From NCBI GenBank assembly GCA_963170125.1, contig CAUJFI010000018.1, positions 1 to 64,000 on the forward strand: a stretch of 64,000 nucleotides of DNA, written 5' to 3'. The notes beneath the pieces are model-generated. The model was given only the letters and a program-made list of their open reading frames with translations, did no database searches and was not told the origin of the DNA. The translations under genes were made by a program, and so were the position numbers. Shown in pieces: positions 46,254 through 53,706 of the stretch. Position 1 is the first letter of the stretch; every line of letters begins with the position of its first letter. The stretch is from Deinococcota bacterium (GTDB taxonomy: Bacteria > Deinococcota > Deinococci > Deinococcales > Trueperaceae).

Positions 46254-46691
46254 TCACGAATGAACGAGCTGCAAGGATGCAGCCGAGGCGATCGCCTGGT
46301 CTGAGAACAGGTACTCGACATGCAGCCACTCGAGCGGCCCCAGGTGCCGTAGCCCGAACGGTTCGAGCGGCACGGTGCGGTACAGCCACTGCCAACTGCT
46401 GACTTCCCAGATGGGCTGGCCGGTGGCGCGGCGGATCATGGCCAGGTCGGCCGCGAGACCCCAGCGGTGACGCGAGTCGAGTGTCCACGTGACCTGCGGA
46501 GCGTTCAGGTGCGGCTCCTCGCGGCCCTGCGCGTACAGCCACTGCTGGCGAGCTAGGGTGCGGCGTGTCTCGGTGATGCGGAACTCGACGTGCGGCACTG
46601 TAGTCTCGGCGGCAGCGAGCCAGGCGACGAACGGCACTCGGAAGATGGCTGATAGGTCGTTGATCTCCCGGCCGACGGGGGGTGTAGGCAC
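46254..46691 (-). CDS. M15-family endolysin peptidase
   Basis: A 145-residue zinc peptidase expected to cut peptidoglycan peptide bridges for phage release. Zinc ligands: His75 and Asp82 in SRHRWGLAADL, and His124 in LEWLHVEY, the pattern of L-alanyl-D-glutamate peptidases such as T5 endolysin. No signal peptide, so it needs the holin. GTG 46691 has GGAGG eight bases upstream. Confidence 0.9.
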   Translation of the reverse strand: MPTPPVGREINDLSAIFRVPFVAWLAAAETTVPHVEFRITETRRTLARQQWLYAQGREEPHLNAPQVTWTLDSRHRWGLAADLAMIRRATGQPIWEVSSWQWLYRTVPLEPFGLRHLGPLEWLHVEYLFSDQAIASAASLQLVHS

Positions 46692-46750
46692 CGTAATCGC
46701 CTCCGATCTAGGGGTTAGCCGGGGCCAGCCCCGAAGGAGTGATGAGGGGG

Positions 46751-48046
46751 TTAGCTGTCACCGGGCAGGCCGGTGCCGCCGGGGCCGGTGCCGCGACCAG
46801 GAATGTAGATCCTGCTGTGATCACGCCACTTCAGGAACAGGCCGATCGCCGTAACCGAAGCCCCAGTAGGTTGCTCCAGCGCGCTAGCGCCGCGGTAGGG
46901 GCTACTCGCTGCGTTGAGGCTGAAATCCGCCTCGAACAGGGGGTTCTCGTCACCAAGGTTCCAGGAGTTCCGACTCCCAGAGGGTGTGTACCTCTGCGTG
47001 CTGGTGTTGCCGTACGAGATGTTGTCGGTGCACGCGTCCACGCCGTTCTGGAACCCGTGCTGGTTGTATGCCCCGGTGCAGAACAAGACGCTGTTACCGA
47101 CGACGGAGTTGTTGTCGTCGAAGCCGGCGGCCTTGCAGTACAGGGCCAGGCAGCCTTGGAACGTGTTGTTCCCGCCGCTGCCGCCGGCACCTCCGGAGGG
47201 GTTGCCGCCCTCCTTGAAGCCGTTGCCGTCCCCTCCGGCATTGCCGTTGTAGTAACGCCCCGATGCCACAACTACGCAGTCCACGACCTCAGTGCCGCGC
47301 GCCCGGTAGTGGTCGAAACCGTCGTCGGGACTGTTGAATGCCAGGCAGCGGATTAGCTTGTTGCCGGACGTCCAAACCGAGCTGGAGGAGTGGGTTAGAG
47401 CCATGGCGTCTGGGACGTTCGTATCTTGGGTGCTTCCGTCACCGAGCGCGAAACACACGATGTCCTGGTACAGGTTGTTCCCGCCACCGAACTGGTGGAT
47501 TCCCGTGCCCAGTCCATCGTGAATGACGAGATCCTCAAGGATGTGATCTTGCCCTTCGACCTCGATTGAACTGTCCTTGGCGTTGCGAAGCTCGAAGCCC
47601 TTCACATGTAGGCGGCGGGAGGAACTCTGGAGGTAGATGATGCGGCCGGAACTCCCACTGCCTAAGCTGCCACCGTCAATGATGGGTCGCTCATCGCCGT
47701 AACCCCATAACCGAACGGTGCTCGCCCACGCCGTGTTGATGGCCAGGCGCGTTGACAGCGTGTAGGTTCCGGCTCTGACGAGGATGGTCTTGCCGGCCGT
47801 AGCGACGGCGAGCGCCTTGCCTATCGTGGCGAAGGCGGCCCCAAGGCTCGTGCCGGAGTTGCCGTCCGAGCCGGACGTGCTCACGTAGTAGTCGCCCACA
47901 GTCGTGGGCTCACTCGCCGGGTAGTCCGTGAGGCTCGTGCTCGCGGAGGCGACGCCGAGTAGGCCGGGGTCGGGTTCGCCGCCTCCCCCGCCGGCCACAA
48001 CCAGCGGACGTCCACGGCGTCGGTACGCCAACAGCAGGCGGCTCAC
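46751..48046 (-). CDS. Parallel beta-helix tail protein, possible depolymerase
   Basis: A 431-residue protein. After a basic start and glycine stretch, YYVSTSGSDGNSGTSLGAAF (DUF1565-like) leads into a right-handed parallel beta-helix typical of pectate-lyase folds (ILVRAGTYTLS, GFELRNAKDSSIEVEG, LEDLVIHDGLGTGIHQFG, CLAFNSPDDGFDHYRARG). Such phage proteins bind and often cleave surface polysaccharide. The start GTG overlaps the previous stop (GTGA). Enzymatic activity cannot be told from sequence. Confidence 0.82.
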   Translation of the reverse strand: MSRLLLAYRRRGRPLVVAGGGGGEPDPGLLGVASASTSLTDYPASEPTTVGDYYVSTSGSDGNSGTSLGAAFATIGKALAVATAGKTILVRAGTYTLSTRLAINTAWASTVRLWGYGDERPIIDGGSLGSGSSGRIIYLQSSSRRLHVKGFELRNAKDSSIEVEGQDHILEDLVIHDGLGTGIHQFGGGNNLYQDIVCFALGDGSTQDTNVPDAMALTHSSSSVWTSGNKLIRCLAFNSPDDGFDHYRARGTEVVDCVVVASGRYYNGNAGGDGNGFKEGGNPSGGAGGSGGNNTFQGCLALYCKAAGFDDNNSVVGNSVLFCTGAYNQHGFQNGVDACTDNISYGNTSTQRYTPSGSRNSWNLGDENPLFEADFSLNAASSPYRGASALEQPTGASVTAIGLFLKWRDHSRIYIPGRGTGPGGTGLPGDS

Positions 48047-48630
48047 GACAGGAACTCCACTACCAGGCGAGGTATCCGACTGGGCGTGCCGCTGCTGGAC
48101 GGTCCACTGTAAGCCTGCGCGCCTACGCTCGCGTACCCGTCTTTCGTGCGCGTCAACGCGACAAGGCTGTTGCCGCTAACCCAGCCGCTGCGGTCTACTA
48201 AGTCCTGAACTTGCGACACGAGGCTAGGGCTGCTCGCTGCGCTGTTCGCCACCCACGCCGAGGCTGACCATTCTACGGTGGCAGGCAAGGCGGCGAATCG
48301 CGACTTGATATCCGCGTAGCCGGTTGTCGCGGCGGCATCGTCGGCCTGCTCGACGCCTACGCGGATAGCGTCGGAGCCGGAAGGTGAGCCGGAGAACCAG
48401 CGAGGTGTCACCTCGATGTGAGCGGAGGTGATGGTCGCACCCTTGGGGATGTTGACGCCGGAGAAGCGCGAGAACGTCCAAACGTGCTCGCCGGTCTCGA
48501 GGATGTACAGGTGATCGTCTTCTGACCACCAGGAGGCGGTACAGCTTGAGCTTTGGTACTTGTTCACGCCGACTCTCAGGTCCACACTGCCGGGCGTCAG
48601 CGGCACTCCTAGGCCTAGGATGACCGGCAT
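48043..48630 (-). CDS. Phage tail or fibre protein, 195 residues
   Basis: Contains a domain like those in carbohydrate-facing structural proteins (SRFSGVNIPKGATITSAHIE, then GVEQADDAAATTGYADIKSR) and ends RIPRLVVEFLS, a pattern common in jelly-roll modules appended to phage and cell-surface proteins. ATG 48630 abuts the stop of the fibre gene upstream. Likely part of the receptor-binding device. Confidence 0.7.
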   Translation of the reverse strand: MPVILGLGVPLTPGSVDLRVGVNKYQSSSCTASWWSEDDHLYILETGEHVWTFSRFSGVNIPKGATITSAHIEVTPRWFSGSPSGSDAIRVGVEQADDAAATTGYADIKSRFAALPATVEWSASAWVANSAASSPSLVSQVQDLVDRSGWVSGNSLVALTRTKDGYASVGAQAYSGPSSSGTPSRIPRLVVEFLS

Positions 48631-49334
48631 TAGGCGGACTCCCGTGGTACGTCCAGAGTCAGCCAGTCACTGAAGCTGGTGACGGTAACCTTGAGGGTGT
48701 CACCGTTAGCGAACGCTGTCGTTCCGCTCACGCTCGAAAACGATGTGGGCGTGGCGCTGAGGCTCTTAGCGTAAGCGATGGTGCCCGTGCCGCGTTTCGT
48801 GACGTCCCCGAGCCGAATGTTCTCCGAGCCTGTTATGACGACGTAGTAGCTGCCGTTCCCGGCCGGGTTGAACTTGTAGGAGTCAAGCTGCGTTGGGCGG
48901 GCGTCAGTTACCGCCGCGAGCCAGTGGGAGCCTCCGTCTGTGGTGATGAGCGTGATGACGCTTACGCTGCCCGCCACCGGATTGACGCTACCGTTCCCGC
49001 CGTTCAGATGCGTTGTGTTGGCCAGCCAGGTGATGGTTCGACCGCCGGTGCCGTCCTGCTTGAGGATTAGGGTGTAGGCGCACGGGATGCCTGAGGCCGG
49101 CAGGTTCGCGGTGTCTAGCGCGATGTTGCCGCCCAGGGTCGCCATGATGATTCCGTTGCGAGCCTGAAGCGCGTCGATGGTGAGACTACTTGTGACGGTA
49201 GCTAGGTTATTGCCGGGGCCGGTGCGTGCCGCGAGATCGAGGATGCTGCCGTTGATCTTCACGAAGGCATCTCGCAGCTGGTCTCCGGTACCGTCGTTGG
49301 GTGCGGCACCAACGTTCACATAGGTGATGGGCAT
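48630..49334 (-). CDS. Tail fibre protein, 234 residues
   Basis: Begins ITYVNVGAAPNDGTGDQLRD, a motif seen at the start of fibritin-like and tail fibre proteins, then a beta-rich body with Ser/Thr/Gly repeats and SSVSGTTAFANGDTLKVTV near the end. Shares its last base with the next gene. A structural part of the tail tip. Confidence 0.75.
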   Translation of the reverse strand: MPITYVNVGAAPNDGTGDQLRDAFVKINGSILDLAARTGPGNNLATVTSSLTIDALQARNGIIMATLGGNIALDTANLPASGIPCAYTLILKQDGTGGRTITWLANTTHLNGGNGSVNPVAGSVSVITLITTDGGSHWLAAVTDARPTQLDSYKFNPAGNGSYYVVITGSENIRLGDVTKRGTGTIAYAKSLSATPTSFSSVSGTTAFANGDTLKVTVTSFSDWLTLDVPRESA

Positions 49335-49348
49335 ATGTCTCCTCCCTG

Positions 49349-49537
49349 TCAGGCGGCCAAGTCGGCACGCAGGTGAGTGGTGTCCGCCAGGTAGTGGACC
49401 GTATCGGCGGTAACGGTGATTGGTGATGGCCGTGAGGTCGCGAACGTGGTAGCTGTTCGCTCACTCACGTCGATGCCGACGTGAGTGTTGATCAGACGCG
49501 CGGTCGCGGAACGTGTCGTAACGACGACCGTCATCAT
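49349..49537 (-). CDS. Small phage protein, 62 residues
   Basis: Beta-rich, Thr-rich product (MMTVVVTTRSATARLINT at its start). The ATG overlaps the previous stop by four bases. Function unknown; by position a small tail-tip component. Confidence 0.6.
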   Translation of the reverse strand: MMTVVVTTRSATARLINTHVGIDVSERTATTFATSRPSPITVTADTVHYLADTTHLRADLAA

Positions 49538-49887
49538 GCGGGCGTGAGCTCCGGTTGAACGGTGAGCAGCCCGGCGGCAACTGCAAGCACGGTCTCGTCA
49601 GCGAAGGTCACCTTGAGCATCCACTCCCAGCGGAGGTTTCGACTGCGGAACAGGTGTGTTTCTGATGGCGGGATGCTGACCGTGATTACGCCGGTGGCTG
49701 GTGCTGGGATGGTTACGTACGGCGCGCCTGTCCACGCCACTCCGGTCGACTGGACGGGAGCGATCTCGAATCGTGCCGTTGCACCCGTTAGGTCGACGGG
49801 GTTTCCATCCTCGGTCAAGGCGAAGGTTGCCTCGAAGGTGGTGCCGGCAACGACGTGCAGGGTCACGGGCGGAGCGGGTAGCATCAT
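49534..49887 (-). CDS. Baseplate-like beta-sandwich protein, 117 residues
   Basis: PVTLHVVAGTTFEATFALTE, then NPVDLTGATARFEIAP resembles the N-terminal domain of BppU-type upper baseplate proteins and related phage immunoglobulin-like folds. Preceded by a hairpin in the 132-base gap after the next upstream gene. Confidence 0.68.
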   Translation of the reverse strand: MMLPAPPVTLHVVAGTTFEATFALTEDGNPVDLTGATARFEIAPVQSTGVAWTGAPYVTIPAPATGVITVSIPPSETHLFRSRNLRWEWMLKVTFADETVLAVAAGLLTVQPELTPA

Positions 49888-49916
49888 GCACCTCTTTCGT
49901 TCTGCTGAACGAAGAA

Positions 49917-49935
49917 GCCCCGCGCGAGGCGGGGC
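49917..49935 (-). terminator. Terminator-like hairpin between tail genes
   Basis: GCCCCGC / GCGGGGC with a five-base loop, followed on the minus strand by TTCTTC, then a second small stem (TTCGTT/AACGAA). It may lower transcription into the fibre genes. Confidence 0.6.
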
Positions 49936-50019
49936 CGTAGCGACCTAGGAGAACCTAGGCTAGGACGGGATAGTGGGTGACAGGAAGGGTTGGGCCCTCC
50001 TAGCATAGGCAACGAGTCG

Positions 50020-50460
50020 CTACCACCGTCCAATGGCGATCGGGTAAGGGTTCTCCGCTTGGTCGAACGTGGCCAAGCACATGAGTCGGATGTTGACCAT
50101 GTTGGTGGTAGCACCTGAGGTGTAGCTGCTGTTCAAGTGAGTCGTGCGCGTCGTGCCTGCCTGCAGGAGACGGGGGTTCCCAGGCGGGGCGTTGGGGATT
50201 GTCGCGAACGCTTTCGGGAAGGTCCAGGCGAGGGTGGCGGCGTAGATGCTCAGGCCTTGGACCGTGGTTGCGGTCGCGGTGAGCCCGGTGACGGTGCCGA
50301 TTGGACCCCAGCAGAGTTGAGTGCCATCCGAGAGCCTAATCCAGCGGCCGTTGCTGTTACTGCCGGACTCGACGATGACAGCGGTCGGATCGATGTTGAG
50401 TTCGACGCCGCCAGCCGCAGGTGACGGCTTGACGTTGCCGGTGTCCAACAGTTCGGGCAT
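50020..50460 (-). CDS. Phage tail-tip protein, 146 residues
   Basis: Begins MPELLDTGNVKPSPAAGG; the middle contains GRWIRLSDGTQLCWGPIG, a motif of short fibre or pellicle-binding phage modules in which a conserved DGTQ/CWG segment precedes a beta-sandwich. ATG 50460 has GGAGG five bases upstream. Frame opening to 50646 is antisense-like and rejected. Confidence 0.72.
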   Translation of the reverse strand: MPELLDTGNVKPSPAAGGVELNIDPTAVIVESGSNSNGRWIRLSDGTQLCWGPIGTVTGLTATATTVQGLSIYAATLAWTFPKAFATIPNAPPGNPRLLQAGTTRTTHLNSSYTSGATTNMVNIRLMCLATFDQAENPYPIAIGRW

Positions 50461-50486
50461 GAGAACCTCCAGTCGTAGGGTCTTCC

Positions 50487-51806
50487 CTACGAGCGTTTGC
50501 GCAGGATGAAGTAGGTGGCCCACAGGACGTGGCTCTTGTCGCCGCCGGTGATGGCCTCCACCAATACACTGAAACTCAAGCGCAGGTAGTTGTAGGCCCT
50601 GGCCTCCAGGGTGAACGTGGAGTAGGTGCTGGGGCTGCTGGTCCATTGTGCCGTCGACGCAACGCCCGCTTGGATCAGGCGCGTTGTGTCGTCCGGCAGT
50701 ACGGACTTCAACGCCGTGTACACGTACCAGGTTTCTCCCGCAGGGACGGTGAAGGAGCCCATGACGTTGTAGGTGATACCGACTTGGCCGCGTCGTTCGC
50801 CTGCGGTCATGCTGGTCATGGTGTAGGAGCCGTTGCCTTCGCCGATCTCGACCAGCTCGAGAACGCCGCGGATGAACACGCCCGTGCCCTGGTCACCCCA
50901 CAGCCCGTACTGCGTGCCGCTGGGCACCCCAGCCTTGCCCGTGATGTTCCCGAGGCGCAGGACTTCCGCCCCGCCGCTGGCCTTGACGCTTAGGGCGGCC
51001 TCGGGTCGTTCGGCGTTGGTGATGTCGATCTGACCGACAACAAGCTCGGCCGTACCAACGCCGCGCGCGGCCGTGCTGATCTGGTCGGTGTAGGGACTGA
51101 AGTTGCCGCGGTCGTCGAACGCGCGGACGCGCACAAACTGCCGAACGGCGGTTGGTAGGCCCTCGATAGCGAAGCGAACGCCAGGCCCCCTCGCTGCGAG
51201 GGTGCTCACGTCCGGCATGAAGCCGTTGACCGGCGAGACGTGAACCTCGACCCCGATGGCGCGACTGTTCGCCCCCAGCGTGACCAGCACGGTCATGCCC
51301 GTGGGTGTAGGCACGAGCTGCACGGAGATGGGCGCGGGCAGACCGAGGGCGATGTCGCGCTTCTCCTCGGCCTCCTTGGCGTTGATGACATCCAGGAGGC
51401 TAGCAGGCGCGTCGCCCAGGGCGAGGGTGCTGCCGTCCTCGTCAGTGTCGATACCCACGATCTTGGCGGTGGTCGTGAAGCCGAGCTCGCCGTCGCTCAC
51501 CCGCACGCGCTGCCCAAGCCTGAACGGCTCCGTGTGCCCAGCGACGCGCACGGTGAGCTGCTGAAACTTGGCCGGGTCACTAACCTCGGCCAGCCTGACT
51601 TGCGCCTTGGCTAGGAGGTCGGCAGTGTTCACGGCGTCCGGGAAGTCCTCGATGGCCTCGCGGGCACCGTACTTCGTGATGGCCGTCTCGTTGCGCAGCG
51701 TGACCTGCATGCGGTTGATGCCGGTACCGGGCCCCCGGGCGATGAGGATAGTGGCGAAGCCCTCGCTCGTATCCGTGAGCGTCACCAACTCGGCGATCAG
51801 GCTCAT
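50487..51806 (-). CDS. Tail-tip/host-interaction protein, 439 residues
   Basis: N-terminal part (about 1-150) contains DPAKFQQLTVRVAGHTEPFRLGQRVRVSD, typical of the end of tail-associated baseplate proteins; the centre has a fibronectin-like domain (SVQLVPTPTGMTVLVTL, VRVRAFDDRGNFSPYTDQIS) and the C-terminus is a beta-rich binding domain. ATG overlaps the previous stop by four bases. It reads as the continuation of the preceding tail protein. Confidence 0.78.
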   Translation of the reverse strand: MSLIAELVTLTDTSEGFATILIARGPGTGINRMQVTLRNETAITKYGAREAIEDFPDAVNTADLLAKAQVRLAEVSDPAKFQQLTVRVAGHTEPFRLGQRVRVSDGELGFTTTAKIVGIDTDEDGSTLALGDAPASLLDVINAKEAEEKRDIALGLPAPISVQLVPTPTGMTVLVTLGANSRAIGVEVHVSPVNGFMPDVSTLAARGPGVRFAIEGLPTAVRQFVRVRAFDDRGNFSPYTDQISTAARGVGTAELVVGQIDITNAERPEAALSVKASGGAEVLRLGNITGKAGVPSGTQYGLWGDQGTGVFIRGVLELVEIGEGNGSYTMTSMTAGERRGQVGITYNVMGSFTVPAGETWYVYTALKSVLPDDTTRLIQAGVASTAQWTSSPSTYSTFTLEARAYNYLRLSFSVLVEAITGGDKSHVLWATYFILRKRS

Positions 51807-52972
51807 GTGGGTACCTCCACCGTGACGAACTCCCCACCGAACGACACCGGTTCGCCTCCGTAGGTGAGCACCTCAATGGTGCTAGGTTCGTCAAGGGCGG
51901 CGCGGCCCTCGCTCGTCACGAGGTTCACGACGTTCACGAGGGACGGCCCGAACGCCTCAGCCGCGGATAGCTGCCCCTGCAGGACTTGGAAGTCGAGCTT
52001 GGCCTGCTCGCAAGCGTCCCGTATGACGTCGAAGGCGGTGGTGGCGTCAGCGTTGACCGCTTGCATGGTCACGCCGGTTGAGGCGGGGATGCTGCCGACA
52101 GTGACGAGGCCTGTGGTGCGGGCGACGACCTCTAGCGCGTAGAAGCGCGGGCTCGTGCCGCTCGTGCCGGTCTCGCCTTCCTCTTGACTGTCCTGGTCGT
52201 CGCTGTAGAGGTTGCAGCGCACCTCGAGGATGGAGTTCGTGGCGCCGCCGAGACTCAAACCTTGCTCGTCGGGCAGTACGCCGCGTTCGCCGGTGAGCGT
52301 CTGGGAGGGGTCGCCGTCGCTAGGCCACGTTACGTTGGGTAGCCACGTGCCGCTGGTGCCGAAGCGGTACTGGATGGTGGTGTACACGAGGCCGTCCGCG
52401 GGGTAGTCCGAGGCCCATCGAATCCTGTCCCAACTCTTGAAGTTGGGGATGCTGGCGGCCGTGAAGCGGTAGTAGGCGTACCCGTTCCGCTCGTACTTGC
52501 CGTCCCCATCACGGGCCAGCCAGAGGGTACCGCCACCAGCGTCTACCGCGGTGGTCTTGCTGGTGCCGGTCGTGTCCGCCCACTCGCTTGCGCTCTTGAT
52601 GCGCGCCACGGCCCAACCGTCCAGGCAGGCGCGGATGACGTCCGCGGCGTCCATGCCGCTGAACACCGCCCCGTAAGCGGCCGGTAGGCGGGAGTCCTTG
52701 AGGAGGATCTCTTCCGTGTACGCGGTGAGGGTGATGATGCCGCCGCTGACATCGCGGAGCTCCAAGCGACCGGAGGCTTCGATCGTCGGGCCGCGCCACA
52801 CCTCGAGGAGGTTGCCCCTGACCGCATGCTCGAGGCCAGGCGAGTCACGGGGGACGCTGACACTGACCTCCGTGGCGGAGAGCGGGCGGCGGGTGTACCG
52901 GGCGTCGAACGCTCCAGGCAGCACGGCGAGCACGGCGCGGTCGCGGTCGAGGATGCGGGCGCTCAGTACCAT
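51803..52972 (-). CDS. Siphovirus baseplate hub-like protein, 389 residues
   Basis: Begins MVLSARILDRDRAVLAVLPG and contains LLEVWRGPTIEASGRLELRD, TYTEEILL-type segments and CEQAKLDFQVLQGQLSAAE, the pattern of Gp37-like/Tal N-terminal hub proteins of long-tailed phages. Overlaps the previous gene by ten bases. Forms part of the tail tip below the distal tail ring. Confidence 0.76.
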   Translation of the reverse strand: MVLSARILDRDRAVLAVLPGAFDARYTRRPLSATEVSVSVPRDSPGLEHAVRGNLLEVWRGPTIEASGRLELRDVSGGIITLTAYTEEILLKDSRLPAAYGAVFSGMDAADVIRACLDGWAVARIKSASEWADTTGTSKTTAVDAGGGTLWLARDGDGKYERNGYAYYRFTAASIPNFKSWDRIRWASDYPADGLVYTTIQYRFGTSGTWLPNVTWPSDGDPSQTLTGERGVLPDEQGLSLGGATNSILEVRCNLYSDDQDSQEEGETGTSGTSPRFYALEVVARTTGLVTVGSIPASTGVTMQAVNADATTAFDVIRDACEQAKLDFQVLQGQLSAAEAFGPSLVNVVNLVTSEGRAALDEPSTIEVLTYGGEPVSFGGEFVTVEVPT

Positions 52973-53703
52973 CGCGTCACCCAGTCCAGCGTGAGGCTGT
53001 ACGACCCGGCTTGGCGAGATGCCCGCAGCTCGTTCACCCCCGGCGCTAGGTGGAAGCCGCCGACGAGGAAGGCGTTACCGGCCGCGTCATTCGCGGCGTT
53101 CCCGTTGTGAGCTGCCGTGTGCAACCCGCCGTCCATCACCCACGTGTTGCCGGTGGTGACGCTCAAGAGCAACTCAGCCTCCTGGCCCGTGGTTAGGTTC
53201 TCGACCTTGGGGCGGTTAGCGCTGGTAGCGGCGATCGTGAGGCGCACCGGCGCGGGCGCGGTACCAGGGTTCAGGATGGCGAACGTGCTGGTGCCCGTGA
53301 CGGAGCGCGGACCGTCGGTCACCTCGATGCCGGTCCATAGCGGGTCCGGAGCGACGAGCGGCACGCGGAAGCGCACTAGGCGCGCGATGCTCGTGTCAAC
53401 ATCCGAACTGCCCTCCGTGAAAGCGAGCAAGTGCCGGTCACCGGCAGCCGAGTAGACCTTGAGCGGCTGCGCATGCAGGAACTCAAGCAACTCGTCGAGT
53501 GCCGCCTGCGCCTCGACGAACGACGCACGCTTGAAGCTCCCGGCCAGGGTGGCATTGACGGGTTCGAGGCGCCGGCGAGTGAGCACCGTTCCGAGTCCGC
53601 CGTTCACGAGCGTGAGCGCTTGTGGGCGGTCGAAGCCGGTGATGAACACGCCTCGCGGCAGCGGGTATGGCGTGCCGTTAGCGTTCTCGATGACCTGCGG
53701 CAC
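52963..53703 (-). CDS. Distal tail protein (Dit-like)
   Basis: A 246-residue protein with the Dit layout: an N-terminal tube-like domain (GVFITGFDRPQALTLVNGG, FVEAQAALDELLEFLHAQP) and a C-terminal galectin-like part (NPGTAPAPVRLTIAATS, LHTAAHNGNAANDAAGN, FHLAPGVNELRASRQAG). Lies directly after the tape measure gene, as expected. Connects the tail tube to the tip. Confidence 0.82.
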   Translation of the reverse strand: MPQVIENANGTPYPLPRGVFITGFDRPQALTLVNGGLGTVLTRRRLEPVNATLAGSFKRASFVEAQAALDELLEFLHAQPLKVYSAAGDRHLLAFTEGSSDVDTSIARLVRFRVPLVAPDPLWTGIEVTDGPRSVTGTSTFAILNPGTAPAPVRLTIAATSANRPKVENLTTGQEAELLLSVTTGNTWVMDGGLHTAAHNGNAANDAAGNAFLVGGFHLAPGVNELRASRQAGSYSLTLDWVTRWY

Positions 53704-53706
53704 GGC

